A stretch of DNA of 64,000 bases from positions 11,774 through 75,773 of the forward strand of contig CAKPHJ010000003.1 in NCBI GenBank assembly GCA_934157205.1. The letters are read 5' to 3'. The notes below the pieces were generated by a model. It saw only the letters and a list, made by a program, of their open reading frames with translations, did no database searches and had not been told where the DNA came from. The position numbers and the translations under genes are program-made. Shown piece after piece: positions 17,417 to 27,091 of this stretch. Positions within the stretch are counted from its first letter, which is position 1, and each line of letters starts with the position of its first letter. The stretch comes from an uncultured Clostridia bacterium. GTDB lineage: Bacteria > Bacillota > Clostridia > TANB77 > CAG-508.

Positions 17417-18452
17417 CTTTACAACTCCTAATTTTTTTTGTATACTTTCTAATTCTAAATTTATTTATAATTTTCGCTGTAATTACTGGTGAAACAAAAT
17501 ACATAAGCGATTTAACTTTTTCCTTATTTGTAATATCGCATTGAATCGAATGTAGTGAAAATTTTTTACAGTTTTTCTTTGTATACTTGTATAAATCAAT
17601 ATTTTCTTTTTTTGAATTTGTTCCTATAATAGTATTAAAACAATCACAATTTGTATGCCAAAAAGAATACTTCCATGATTTAATTAATAATTCATATTTT
17701 TTATTTATTCTTATTTTTTTATTAATTAATTCATAAATACTATTTTGAGAGTCAATACTTCCAGTTACTAATTTTCTACTAAATTTTGTCATTACACTAT
17801 TTTTGTTATCCACTCTATAATTATATATCTTTTTATTTCCTATAACAACTTTATTCGCACATAAAAAAGCATTTATAACAAACTCAAATCCCTCACCAAA
17901 TGATAAACATTTATTAAATATAATTTTATTTTTATTAAGAAGTTTTCTATCAAACATTTTGTTCCAAGATGAAATCACAATTTTATATAGAAGCATCTCA
18001 TTTGCAGCACGTATCCCATCAAAAATTTCTATTTTATCTTCAGCTATATCAAGTAATTCTACATTTGTTTTTGAATTGAATTTTAACGGTTTTCTTGTTA
18101 ATGCTATATCTGCATCATTTTTCATTATAAGATCTACCAAATATTCAATATAATTTTTTTTCACCGTATCATCGGAATCAACAAAAGTTATATATTTACC
18201 TTTTGATTTTTTTATTCCATTATTTCTTGATTCAGATACACCAGAATTTTTTTGAGATATTACAATAATTCTTTTATCTTTTTTTTTAAAATTCTCGATT
18301 TTTTTTAAAGTACCATCTGTAGAACCATCATTAATTAAAATTATTTCAATATTCTTGTACGTTTGTTCAATTAAAGATTCCACGCAATCAGATATGAATG
18401 CCTCTCCATTATAAATTGGTACTATAATTGAAACAAGCTCATCATTACTCAC
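17409..18452 (-). CDS. Family 2 glycosyltransferase (347 aa)
   Basis: Similar core to its neighbour: VSIIVPIYNGEAF near residue 8, QTYKNIEIILINDGSTDG, and TFVDSDD near residue 90. Overlaps of 8 bases on both sides show tight coupling in the operon. The C-terminal half is rich in Lys and Asn and has the aromatic KYSFWHTNCDC segment near residue 265. Sugar and linkage cannot be predicted. Confidence 0.9.
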   Translation of the reverse strand: MSNDELVSIIVPIYNGEAFISDCVESLIEQTYKNIEIILINDGSTDGTLKKIENFKKKDKRIIVISQKNSGVSESRNNGIKKSKGKYITFVDSDDTVKKNYIEYLVDLIMKNDADIALTRKPLKFNSKTNVELLDIAEDKIEIFDGIRAANEMLLYKIVISSWNKMFDRKLLNKNKIIFNKCLSFGEGFEFVINAFLCANKVVIGNKKIYNYRVDNKNSVMTKFSRKLVTGSIDSQNSIYELINKKIRINKKYELLIKSWKYSFWHTNCDCFNTIIGTNSKKENIDLYKYTKKNCKKFSLHSIQCDITNKEKVKSLMYFVSPVITAKIINKFRIRKYTKKIRSCKDV

Positions 18453-19554
18453 TTTTTTCCTCCTTTATAATTTTTTTCATTTCTAATAAAAATTTTTCAA
18501 CTTTTTCCCTTTCTTTTTTTAAAATTAAATTAACCTTTTCGAAATCTACTTTTCTATTAATAACATCAAAATCATCATAATTTTTTACGTGTACTTGTTC
18601 AGAGTCTAACAATTTTAAAAAGTCAGAAATTCTACTCGAATAATTTTGAGGATAAATGCATATAGGTATTGTATTTAAATTCATAGAAAATGCTACAGCA
18701 TGAAATGAATCTGTTAAAACATATTCAGCATTATCTACAAGGCTAATAAAATCTTCTATTTGAGGAATTACTAAACTTTTTCCATTCCTAAATATTTGAT
18801 CATATCTAGTACAAAAACGATATAATTTTAAACCTGTTCTTTTAGATATTTCTTTAGCATATCTATCAAAATCTTTAGACCTATTTAAATTGTATATTAG
18901 TATATACTTTTCTTTAATCTTTTTCTTTGATTTCATTCCAAAACTTCTCCAAAAATGAGAATCAACAGCTAATGTTGGATCAACTAATCTTATTGCATTA
19001 TAATACTTATATTGGTTTATCAATATTTTCAATCCACTTTCTTCTCGGACAGAAATCATTTTATATTGGTTTATAAACTTTTGGGTTTTATTAATTTCTT
19101 CCTTTGAAAGTTCAGATTTTCCAAAACTAGAAGAAAATGAAAACTTTAATTTGTTTTTTGGTACAAAATTTAAATACATTTCACCAATAATTCCTTTATT
19201 CCATCCAGAATTCCATACTTGATCACTTCCAGAAATATATGCATCCGAATCATAAATAAACTCCGAAAAGTCCTCACTACTTAAATATGTTTTTTCTGAT
19301 AAGTTTAAGTTATTCTTTTGAAATTTTCCAAAAACACTTTTCCATCTCATTATAGTTGGAAGTATTGCTATAGCTTTCACCATGTTACCTTTTGAAAATG
19401 AATTTATTAATCCCTTTCCATAAGTATCATTTCTTTTATAATTTATAAATTCTACCTCTTCAAAAAATTCTTTTAATTTTTCTTGTGTCGCATAAGCTTG
19501 CAATTGAGTGCCATAATTGCAAACAGCATGTAAAGTTAAAACAGATACTTTCAT
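18445..19554 (-). CDS. Polysaccharide pyruvyl transferase family protein
   Basis: The 369-residue protein begins with VLTLHAVCNYGTQLQAYA (5-22), the glycine/asparagine opening of the WcaK/CsaB-like pyruvyl transferases, and has ISGSDQVWN near 107 and DSFHAVAFSMN near 275, which mark the PEP/acceptor cleft. Such enzymes transfer pyruvate from PEP to a sugar as a ketal, giving the polymer a negative charge. It overlaps the neighbouring glycosyltransferase gene, so it acts in the same pathway. Confidence 0.88.
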   Translation of the reverse strand: MKVSVLTLHAVCNYGTQLQAYATQEKLKEFFEEVEFINYKRNDTYGKGLINSFSKGNMVKAIAILPTIMRWKSVFGKFQKNNLNLSEKTYLSSEDFSEFIYDSDAYISGSDQVWNSGWNKGIIGEMYLNFVPKNKLKFSFSSSFGKSELSKEEINKTQKFINQYKMISVREESGLKILINQYKYYNAIRLVDPTLAVDSHFWRSFGMKSKKKIKEKYILIYNLNRSKDFDRYAKEISKRTGLKLYRFCTRYDQIFRNGKSLVIPQIEDFISLVDNAEYVLTDSFHAVAFSMNLNTIPICIYPQNYSSRISDFLKLLDSEQVHVKNYDDFDVINRKVDFEKVNLILKKEREKVEKFLLEMKKIIKEEKSE

Positions 19555-19564
19555 ATTATTCTCC

Positions 19565-20551
19565 TTAATTAAATATAGTTTTATATATTTTCCATGAAAA
19601 TTTGAATACAGAATCTCCTAATGCAAAAATTTTAAGAGAAATTATATCTCTTTTTGAAATTTCTTTATCTTTTAATACATTTTTTCTATTTTTTTTTATA
19701 TAATCTTTTATATATTCTTTTTCTTTATAAAATTCTTTTCTTTTTGTATAAATTATTTTTACATATGTACTCATATAAGCCCAAATTTTTCTCCTATTGC
19801 ACGCAGCTTTTAGCATTGGATACTTAGTTACAATATAATAGCACATTTGATTCGTCATTTCAATTAAATCCATTTTTTTTAAATTAAAAATCTGTGATGT
19901 TATAGAATTATCTCTCATAACATAATAATATTTACATTTGTTTCCAATTGAAATATTGTCACATAAATCAAACAATAAATATGTAGTAGCTGTATCTTCA
20001 AACAACTTTCCCTTTGGAAATTTAATATTTTCAAACAATTTAGAATCATATAATTTTCCCCAAGAGCATATGTCAATTTCTTTGTCATACAAAATATCTT
20101 TTAAAGCCTCTATTTTACTAATTTTTTTTTCAATTAATGATGATTTAGAAATGTTTTTTTCATGGAAACATATATAATGTCCACAACAAGAAATTCTAGT
20201 ATTATATTTTTTTAAAATATAATATAAGTATTCAACATAATCACAAGATACATAATCATCCGAATCAATAAATGTTATATATTCACCGTTTGCAACTTCT
20301 ATTCCACTATTTCTTGCATCTGATAGTCCTCCATTTTTTTTATGTAAAACTTTAATCCTATTCTCTTTTTCAGCATACTTATCACATATCATTCCACATC
20401 GGTCTGAAGATCCATCATCAACTAGAATTATTTCAATATTTTTATATGTTTGATTAATTACCGAATTAATACATCTTTCTAAATATTCTTCAACATTATA
20501 TATTGGAATAATAACAGAAATTAGTTCTTTAAATTTAAAAACTCTTTCCAT
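19565..20551 (-). CDS. Family 2 glycosyltransferase (328 aa)
   Basis: The start chosen is ATG 20551, which has GGAGG 8 bases upstream; a TTG at 20566 would lie inside that ribosome site. The GT-A core is visible: ISVIIPIYNVEEYLERCI, QTYKNIEIILVDDGSSD, GGLSDARNSGIE and TFIDSDDYVS. GKLFEDTATTYLLFD near residue 200 is a common segment of capsule GT2 enzymes and also occurs in the transferase at 32432-33424. The end of the DUF4422 gene overlaps this start. Confidence 0.9.
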   Translation of the reverse strand: MERVFKFKELISVIIPIYNVEEYLERCINSVINQTYKNIEIILVDDGSSDRCGMICDKYAEKENRIKVLHKKNGGLSDARNSGIEVANGEYITFIDSDDYVSCDYVEYLYYILKKYNTRISCCGHYICFHEKNISKSSLIEKKISKIEALKDILYDKEIDICSWGKLYDSKLFENIKFPKGKLFEDTATTYLLFDLCDNISIGNKCKYYYVMRDNSITSQIFNLKKMDLIEMTNQMCYYIVTKYPMLKAACNRRKIWAYMSTYVKIIYTKRKEFYKEKEYIKDYIKKNRKNVLKDKEISKRDIISLKIFALGDSVFKFSWKIYKTIFN

Positions 20552-21320
20552 ATTTTTTACCTCCAAATTTAGCAGCTAAAAAGCCTTTTACTTTAGCAAT
20601 TTTATTTATTTTTTCCATATAGATAAATCCTACTTCTTTATAAGTTATAGCATTTTTTTGCAAATAAACATCAAGTAATAATTCTGATATTCTACCGTAA
20701 AATCTACTATGAAAAGAATCATAATTTGAACTATCCACTCTTTTTTCCAATTCAAATAATATATCAAATAACCATTTGCAGTAATCATCAAAAATTTCTT
20801 TTTTCATAATAAACATATTAAACATATGCGCACTTGTTCTTGTATGAAGTTTATTAAAATATTTTAAATATTCAGGGTACCTCTCTTCTATTATTTTTCC
20901 TGCAACATCTAAAGGCTCTACATACATAGTATGAGCATAATGTCCATACAAATTTTCTATAAAATATCTTCTTTTTTTTGGCAAAATTACATCCGTATTT
21001 TTTAATATTTTTTTAGTTTCATCTAATGATAAAACATTATCAAATTTATTTTTTGATTTTTTCTTTAAACTAAAATGTCTTCTATAATGTGCTAATCCTA
21101 TATAGTCAGCACGTAAATTTTTCCATGCCCAATATACTCCTGTTAATTCGCAAAAATATGGATTTTTTTTTGATATATTATCTCCAGTATTATCTTTTGC
21201 GTAACCTAAGTCTTCTTTTCCTTCTGCTCCAACATTTAGTGGTATATACATTTCATCTTTTGGCATATTATATTTTTTATGAGTTGCTACAATTATCTTT
21301 ATATTATTTTCTCTATTCAT
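20535..21320 (-). CDS. DUF4422 domain glycosyltransferase-like protein
   Basis: The 261-residue protein has the features of the DUF4422 family: IIVATHKKYNMP (9-20), the tract GDNISKKNPYFCELTG, and DYIGLAHYRRHF near residue 78. These proteins occur in capsule clusters and are thought to be glycosyltransferases, some of them putting galactofuranose or related sugars on the chain; the exact role here is not known. The neighbouring glf gene fits such a role (inference). Confidence 0.85.
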   Translation of the reverse strand: MNRENNIKIIVATHKKYNMPKDEMYIPLNVGAEGKEDLGYAKDNTGDNISKKNPYFCELTGVYWAWKNLRADYIGLAHYRRHFSLKKKSKNKFDNVLSLDETKKILKNTDVILPKKRRYFIENLYGHYAHTMYVEPLDVAGKIIEERYPEYLKYFNKLHTRTSAHMFNMFIMKKEIFDDYCKWLFDILFELEKRVDSSNYDSFHSRFYGRISELLLDVYLQKNAITYKEVGFIYMEKINKIAKVKGFLAAKFGGKKYGKSF

Positions 21321-21324
21321 TTTT

Positions 21325-22434
21325 TTATTTTTCCTTCTCTTTTAAATACGCTTCAAATGCTGACTTTATTACATCATCCATATCATAATATTTATATTCA
21401 GCAAGTCTGCCACCAAATATAACATTATTTTCCTTATTAGCTAATTCTCTATATTTTTCAGCTAACGTATTATTTTTTTCATCATTAATTGTATAATATT
21501 TTTCCATTCCATCTTTGTAATCAGCAGGATATTCATAAGTTACTACAGTTTTTGGATTTGTTGTATCAAACTCAAAATGTTTATGTTCTATAACTCTGGT
21601 ATATTTTACCTCATGCCCAGTGTAATTAACTACTGCATTTCCTTGATGATTAACCTCATTTAAAATTTTAGTATCAAATTTTAGGCTTCTCCATTCAAGA
21701 GTTCCTAACGAATAATTAAAATATTCATCAATAGGTCCTGTATAAATAATTTTTTTTGCTATTCTTTTATATTCTTCAATATTTTCAAAGAAATTAGTAT
21801 TAAGTTTTACTTCAATACCTATTAACATTTTTTCTACTAATTTAGTATATCCACCAATAGGAATTCCTTGATATTTATCATTAAAATAATTATTATCATA
21901 AATTAATCTTACAGGTAATCTTTTAATTATAAATGCAGGTAAATCTTTACAGTCTCTATTCCATTGTTTTTCTGTATATCCCTTTATTAATTTTTCATAA
22001 ATTGTTCTACCTACTAATGAAATTGCTTGTTCTTCTAGATTTCTTGGTTTTTTGCCTTTCATTTCTTTTTTTTCTTCATTAATATGTCTTAATGCATCAT
22101 CTGGTGTGAATACATCATCCCATATTTTAGAAAAAGTATTCATATTAAATGGCATATTATATATTTCATTTTCAATTTTTGCAACAGGTGAATTAGTATA
22201 TCTATTAAATTCAATAAAAGAATTAACATAGTTCCAAACATCTTTGTAGTCTGTATGAAATATATGGGCTCCATATCTATGTACTTGGATTCCTTCTATT
22301 TCTTCTGTATATATGTTACCTGCTATATTCGGTCTTTTTTCTATTACCAATACCTTTTTTCCATCTTTTTTCGCCAAATTTGCAAATGTTGCACCAAATA
22401 GACCAGAACCCACTATTAAATAATCATATTTCAT
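21325..22434 (-). CDS. glf: UDP-galactopyranose mutase
   Basis: It converts UDP-galactopyranose to UDP-galactofuranose with a reduced FAD. The 369 residues start with the FAD-binding YLIVGSGLFGATFA (5-18) and IEKRPNIAGN, and contain HRYGAHIFHT near 52, EKLIKGYTEKQW near 145 and GGRLAEYKYYDMD near the C terminus, all hallmarks of Glf. The polymer therefore probably contains galactofuranose. galE at 27092 could supply UDP-galactose. Confidence 0.96.
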   Translation of the reverse strand: MKYDYLIVGSGLFGATFANLAKKDGKKVLVIEKRPNIAGNIYTEEIEGIQVHRYGAHIFHTDYKDVWNYVNSFIEFNRYTNSPVAKIENEIYNMPFNMNTFSKIWDDVFTPDDALRHINEEKKEMKGKKPRNLEEQAISLVGRTIYEKLIKGYTEKQWNRDCKDLPAFIIKRLPVRLIYDNNYFNDKYQGIPIGGYTKLVEKMLIGIEVKLNTNFFENIEEYKRIAKKIIYTGPIDEYFNYSLGTLEWRSLKFDTKILNEVNHQGNAVVNYTGHEVKYTRVIEHKHFEFDTTNPKTVVTYEYPADYKDGMEKYYTINDEKNNTLAEKYRELANKENNVIFGGRLAEYKYYDMDDVIKSAFEAYLKEKEK

Positions 22435-22474
22435 TGCATTTCTCTCCTCTTATGTTTTTCAAATATTTAGTATT

Positions 22475-23270
22475 TTAAAAAGCTCCTTCTTTCTTCAAAA
22501 CCGAAACAACCGTTTTTAGTAAAATTTTTATATCTTGTTTTATTGAAAAATTATCAACATATGTAGCTTCCATTACAACTCTTTCGTCATAATTTGTATT
22601 GCTTCTGCCATTTGCTGCCCAATAGCCTGTTATGCCTGGTTTTACTGAAAGCACTTTTTCTTTAAGAACTCCAAACTTTTCAATTTCGCCATCTATTACA
22701 GCTCTAGGTCCGTACTAAGCTCATTTCTCCTTTTAGTACATTTATGAATTGAGGAAATTCATCTAAGCTTGTTTTTCTTATAAATTTTCCTATTTTAGTT
22801 ATTCTTGGGTCATTTACCAGTTTATGGTTAGCTTCCCATTCTTTTTTAGCTTCTTCATCTTTTTCCAATAAATCTTTAAGTTTTTCATCTGCATCTACAC
22901 ACATACTTCTAAATTTATACATTTTAAAGTATTTTCCGTTTTTACCTATTCTTTTATGTGAATAAAATAATGGTCCAAAATCCTTTGAAAATATATTTGC
23001 TATAAATATAATTATTGAAATTGGAATTAATAATATAATTCCAGCTATAGAACTTATTATATCAATTACTCTTTTTGTGAAAAGAGTTATGTATTTTAAT
23101 ATAATTTTTTGACTTTTATAAATATCCAAAACCATATCTTTTTGTGGCATTAATGGTTCTATTATTGGTTCTGCTACTTGTTCACTTGTTGGTTCTTCAT
23201 CATAATATATTGGGGTTGTATTTGTATTTATTGTTAAAACCCCTTTTATCTTAATTTCTTTTGTTTTCAT
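22475..23270 (-). CDS. Undecaprenyl-phosphate sugar phosphotransferase, interrupted by a one-base frameshift
   Basis: This is the priming enzyme that puts the first sugar phosphate on undecaprenyl phosphate. The first frame (22704-23270) has a charged N-terminal tail, one membrane segment (about 67-92), the catalytic region HKRIGKNGKYFKMYKFRSM and KTSLDEFPQFINVLKGEMSLV. It then hits a stop, but a shift of one base at about 22712 (minus strand TTA GTA C GG ACC TAG) restores PRAVIDGEIEKFGV, SVKPGITGYWAANGRSN and the rest to TAA at 22475. Intact length would be about 264 residues, a short form without the N-terminal helices of WbaP. The break is the same GTA-C-GG signature as in spoIIP and rbgA. 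It heads the capsule cluster. Confidence 0.85.
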
Positions 23271-23343
23271 ATTTTTATAACATCCTCTTTTTTATATTTT
23301 ATATAAAAATTATTTATGCCTGAATTTTTTCGTTTTCGTTTTC

Positions 23344-23372
23344 ATTATATCATTATAGTTTTTTATTATCAA
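23344..23372 (-). promoter_or_regulatory. Promoter of the capsule assembly operon
   Basis: On the minus strand TTGATA (23372-23367), a 17-base spacer and TATAAT (23349-23344), about 75 bases before the start of the priming sugar transferase. Confidence 0.65.
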
Positions 23373-23437
23373 TACAATTGTTGATTTTTGTTTTTTTATT
23401 TTCTTCCATTTTTTCTACTTTTTATATTACATTAAAG

Positions 23438-23582
23438 TATCAAATGCACAATATGCCTAAATTTATTTTTATAAAAATATAGTAAGTATTATAAAAATAA
23501 ATTTAGGCATATTGATTTTTTATTATTGTCTCAAAATTTACATTTTGTTTGGCATTTGCATTCCTAATAATTCTGCACCCTT
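23438..23582. repeat. argS 3'-end direct repeat, distal copy
   Basis: A copy of the last 14 argS codons plus the following hairpin (AATATGCCTAAATTTA and its complement). It matches 25170-25294 except for 20 extra bases in the hairpin loop. Together the two copies frame the abiE gene pair. Confidence 0.9.
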
Positions 23583-24419
23583 GTTGTACGTATTTTTCAG
23601 TTTATTAATTGCTTTAATTACATCTTTAAAATCTATATCTTTAGCATACAAAAATCGATTCTGATATGATTTCCATCTAACATGCATTGTCTCATCATTT
23701 TCTATTAAATTTATTATTTTTTCAAAATTTTGTAAATCCTTTTCAGATTCTCGATGTTTAAATGTCATCGTGATTGCTTTTTGTAATGTTTCTTTATTAA
23801 TCTCATTCCATTTATATGTTACAAAATAGTATAAATCAAAAAAGTCTTTCATCCTACTATTTGCTACACTTCTTACTAATATTGTTTGAAATTTTTCAGC
23901 TATTATAGTTTCATAATTATATGTATATAATTCAATATAATCGTTTTCTAATAAAGTTTTATATTTATATTTAATTGATTTTGGAGTTATAATATCTCCT
24001 GTGGAAATATCAATAAAAAAGGGGATTACAACATTATAAAATTGTCCAATTATTTTATAACAATATCCTCCATATTCATTGTCTTCCCTTATAGTCTTTT
24101 CTTTACCAACTTTAAATGTAACATTATCATTTAACTCAATAACAGCAATTTCATTCAGTAGTTTTCTAATTTCTGTTTCATTAAAATCCATTCCAGTAAT
24201 ATTTGCATCAATATCCATCGTAGACCTAATGTTTATTCCCATTATTGAAGATAGTAAGAATCCCCCTTTTAATATAAAATTGTCCTTATATTTTGACTTT
24301 GATAATCTTTCAAGAAATCGTTCAAACATAAAATTTTGTAACACTACTTGTACCTGTAAATTATTTTTATTGGCAAAGTTTTTTGCTTTATCTTTTAGTG
24401 ATTGTACATTATTTATCAT
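23538..24419 (-). CDS. abiEii: AbiEii/AbiGii-family nucleotidyltransferase toxin, with an argS-derived tail
   Basis: The 293-residue protein has the nucleotidyltransferase core FILKGGFLLSS (43-53) followed by RSTMDIDANITG with the Asp-x-Asp catalytic pair near residue 68-70, typical of type IV AbiEii toxins, which modify tRNA in cells under phage attack. The last 14 residues, KGAELLGMQMPNKM, are identical to the end of argS at protein and DNA level, so the natural C terminus was replaced when the island joined the argS end. Whether the fusion affects activity is unknown. The antitoxin gene ends 2 bases before its start. Confidence 0.9.
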   Translation of the reverse strand: MINNVQSLKDKAKNFANKNNLQVQVVLQNFMFERFLERLSKSKYKDNFILKGGFLLSSIMGINIRSTMDIDANITGMDFNETEIRKLLNEIAVIELNDNVTFKVGKEKTIREDNEYGGYCYKIIGQFYNVVIPFFIDISTGDIITPKSIKYKYKTLLENDYIELYTYNYETIIAEKFQTILVRSVANSRMKDFFDLYYFVTYKWNEINKETLQKAITMTFKHRESEKDLQNFEKIINLIENDETMHVRWKSYQNRFLYAKDIDFKDVIKAINKLKNTYNKGAELLGMQMPNKM

Positions 24420-24420
24420 A

Positions 24421-25014
24421 TTAATATAATACCTCCGTCATAGCTTTCATTTTTCTATCACATTTTAATTTTTTAGCATAATCCATAAGAAGATTTAAAT
24501 TAATCTGTTTACCTAAAAATGCATTTCTGATAATTTTATTGACTTGTTCAGTATCCAAACCACTATTATCATTTTTTACTAAATCACATATTGTTCTTTC
24601 AAGATTGTAACATATTATTTTATTTCCAAATGGAGTAATTTCTTCAACTGCACCAAGTTTCAAATATTCTTTTGGAACATAGTGAATTGCGATTTCCTGT
24701 GATATTCTGTGAGCATTGTAACCATTAGGAACTGTTATATCTATTCTATTAGGTATCACTTCAGTTTTTCCTAAAAAATATAGTGCTATATTATATGAAA
24801 AAATTATATTTGAATATTTTTGTTGCAATATGAAATAGCTGTCTTCAAAATCTTCCACTTTATTATATATTCCATTATCAACTCTTTCAATTATATTGTC
24901 ATCAATTAATTTATTTATAAAGAAAAAACCTATGTCGTTTTTTTTAAACTCCTTTGCTGTAATCATTCCTTTATGATTTTTAACAAATTCTTTTACATTC
25001 TCATAGTTAATCAT
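24421..25014 (-). CDS. abiEi: AbiEi-type antitoxin/transcriptional repressor
   Basis: The 197-residue protein has an N-terminal winged helix (MITAKEFKKNDIG followed by IIERVDNGIY, residues 16-46) and the C-terminal AbiEi domain with RIDITVPNGYNAHR and NLERTICDLV. Members of this family repress their own promoter and block the AbiEii toxin. It is encoded directly before the toxin, as in all abiE operons. The ribosome site is AAGGGG before ATG 25014. Confidence 0.88.
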   Translation of the reverse strand: MINYENVKEFVKNHKGMITAKEFKKNDIGFFFINKLIDDNIIERVDNGIYNKVEDFEDSYFILQQKYSNIIFSYNIALYFLGKTEVIPNRIDITVPNGYNAHRISQEIAIHYVPKEYLKLGAVEEITPFGNKIICYNLERTICDLVKNDNSGLDTEQVNKIIRNAFLGKQINLNLLMDYAKKLKCDRKMKAMTEVLY

Positions 25015-25049
25015 AATATTTTATCCCCTTACTTTACTATTATGCTTAT

Positions 25050-25079
25050 ATTGTAGCATTTTATACGCATGGTAGTCAA
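25050..25079 (-). promoter_or_regulatory. Promoter of the abiE operon
   Basis: On the minus strand TTGACT (25079-25074), an 18-base spacer and TACAAT (25055-25050), about 36 bases before the abiEi start. The spacer contains ATGC repeated on either side of GTATAAA, a possible operator half-site pair for AbiEi (inference). Confidence 0.65.
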
Positions 25080-25169
25080 GTTTTTTATAATTTTTAATAT
25101 TATTATACTCATTTTTATGTTATTTATAATTTTTTTAGTCTGTTTTATTTCTTTGTTTATATTCTTTCC

Positions 25170-25294
25170 TATCAAATGCACAATATGCCTAAATTTATTT
25201 TTATAAAAATAAATTTAGGCATATTGATTTTTTATTATTGTCTCAAAATTTACATTTTGTTTGGCATTTGCATTCCTAATAATTCTGCACCCTT
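25170..25294. repeat. argS 3'-end direct repeat, proximal copy
   Basis: The real end of argS with its downstream hairpin. Matches 23438-23582 apart from a 20-base loop difference. Confidence 0.9.
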
Positions 25295-26974
25295 TTTTAA
25301 AACTATTCCTACACAATGTGTTAAATAAACTCTTGTATTTTTCACTTCATCATTTTCATCTAAAATTTTGTTTTCATTATAGAAAACACTAAAAGCTTTT
25401 GCTAAATCTATTAAATATCTTGATAATATAGATGGTTCTTCTTTATTTGTAACTTGATTTAATGTTTCTTCAAAAGAGTATATTAGTTTTAATACATTTT
25501 GTGAATAGTTATCTTCCAAATATTTTTCTTTTACTTCACTTGAAAGCGGTATGTATTTTGCTTTTTCTAATACGCTTTTTATACGTACATATGTATATTG
25601 AATGTATGGTCCTGTTTCGCCTTGGAAATTTAGAATTTGATTCCAGTCAAATATTTCATCTTTTACTCTGCTGTTAGCTAAATCGTTAAATATAACTGCT
25701 CCTATTCCAACTTGCTTTGCTATTGTTTCTTTTTCTTCTGCTGATAATTGTGGATTTTTTTGTTCTATTATTTTTTTTGCTCTTTCAATTGCTTCATTTA
25801 ATAGGTCTTCAAGTTTTATTATATTTCCTTCTCTTGTTGACATTTTTCCTGTTGCTAACAATACCATACCAAATGGAACATGTTCTAGTCCTTTTATATA
25901 TTTTTCGTCTAATCCTAGCAATTTTGCTGTTTCAAAAACTTGTTTAAAATGTAAAACTTGTTCATATGATGTAACATATATTGCTTTATCAAAGTCATAT
26001 GTTCTTGCTCTATATAAAATAGCTGCTAAATCCCTTGTTGCATAAGTTGTAGATCCATTTGTTTTTTGAATTATACATGGAGTGTTTATTCCTTTTTCTT
26101 CTAAGTCAATTATTTTTGCTCCTTGTGATTCTACTAATTTTCCTGTGTTTTGTAAAATTTTTATTACTTCTGGCATTTTATCTGAATAAAATGCTTCTCC
26201 ATTCCATGAGTCAAATTTGCTTCCTAATAGGTCATATACTTTTTGGAATTCTTTCAAGCTTAGTTTTCTAAATTTTTCCCATATTTCTACACAGTATGGA
26301 TCTCCATCTTCTAATTTTTTAAAGTTGTTTCTGCATATTTCTAGTATTTCTTCATCTTCTTTGCATGCATTGTTTATTCTTACATATATTTTTGTAAGTT
26401 CATTTATTGGGTCTTTTTCAATATTGTATTCTTTTCCCCACATTTTATATCCTTCTATAAGCTTTCCAAATTGTGTTCCATAGTCTCCTATATGGTTTAT
26501 ACCTATTGTATTATATCCTAAATATTTATAAACATTATATAATGCTCCTCCTATAACTGTTGAACGTAAGTGCCCAATATGAAAAGGTTTTGCAATGTTT
26601 GGTGCTGAATAATCTATAACTATATTTTTTCCTTCTCCAATTTTAGATTTACCATATTCTTCGTTATTGTCAAATTCTTTTATTATTTCATTTGTAAATG
26701 TTTGTTTATTTAGGTAAAAATTTATATATCCACCAATAACATCAATTTTCTCAATAATATTTTGATTTTCTAAATTCATATTTAATTTTTCTTTTATTTC
26801 TTCTGCAATTGCTATAGGTGATTTTTTTAGAATTTTTGCTAATTTAAAACATGGAAATGAATAATCTCCTTTTGTTGTATCTTTTGGAGTTTCTATGTAT
26901 GTTGCTAATTCTGATTCACTAATATTTATAACTTCAGATATTTTTTTAGCTATTTCTTGTTTAAATTGTACCAT
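25250..26974 (-). CDS. argS: Arginyl-tRNA synthetase
   Basis: It charges tRNA-Arg in the cytoplasm. The 574 residues show the N-terminal ArgRS-specific domain (1-110), the class I signature in NIAKPFHIGHLRST near residue 130, and a KMSTREGN-type KMSKS loop (GKMSTREGN) near residue 370, followed by the DALR anticodon-binding domain with GPYIQYTYVRI at its start. Full family length. The 3' end is the target at which the abiE island is joined, but the protein itself is intact. Confidence 0.96.
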   Translation of the reverse strand: MVQFKQEIAKKISEVINISESELATYIETPKDTTKGDYSFPCFKLAKILKKSPIAIAEEIKEKLNMNLENQNIIEKIDVIGGYINFYLNKQTFTNEIIKEFDNNEEYGKSKIGEGKNIVIDYSAPNIAKPFHIGHLRSTVIGGALYNVYKYLGYNTIGINHIGDYGTQFGKLIEGYKMWGKEYNIEKDPINELTKIYVRINNACKEDEEILEICRNNFKKLEDGDPYCVEIWEKFRKLSLKEFQKVYDLLGSKFDSWNGEAFYSDKMPEVIKILQNTGKLVESQGAKIIDLEEKGINTPCIIQKTNGSTTYATRDLAAILYRARTYDFDKAIYVTSYEQVLHFKQVFETAKLLGLDEKYIKGLEHVPFGMVLLATGKMSTREGNIIKLEDLLNEAIERAKKIIEQKNPQLSAEEKETIAKQVGIGAVIFNDLANSRVKDEIFDWNQILNFQGETGPYIQYTYVRIKSVLEKAKYIPLSSEVKEKYLEDNYSQNVLKLIYSFEETLNQVTNKEEPSILSRYLIDLAKAFSVFYNENKILDENDEVKNTRVYLTHCVGIVLKKGAELLGMQMPNKM

Positions 26975-27002
26975 TTAAAGGATTCTCCTTTCTCATATTT
27001 TT

Positions 27003-27073
27003 TGTTACAATTCGCAGGCTTAACATATTGGTTTAATTTTTTTAATGAATAATTTTTACTACGAATTGTAACA
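27003..27073. repeat. Inverted repeat of the TTACAATT family, copy 2
   Basis: TGTTACAATTCG (27003) and its complement CGAATTGTAACA (to 27073) with a loop of about 45 bases, in the gap between galE and argS. Related to 12785-12845 and 35733-35801. Confidence 0.6.
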
Positions 27074-27091
27074 ATTGCATTATTATAATTA

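Noticed and set aside
23483..23522. Hairpin after abiEii/argS as a standard Rho-independent terminator
   Set aside because: The stem is long and AT-rich with no T run after it on the minus strand; I treat it as part of the direct repeat rather than a proven terminator.
26975..27091. T-box or other riboswitch before argS
   Set aside because: No AGGGTGGNACCGCG-type T-box bulge and no specifier stem; only the TTACAATT inverted repeat is present.
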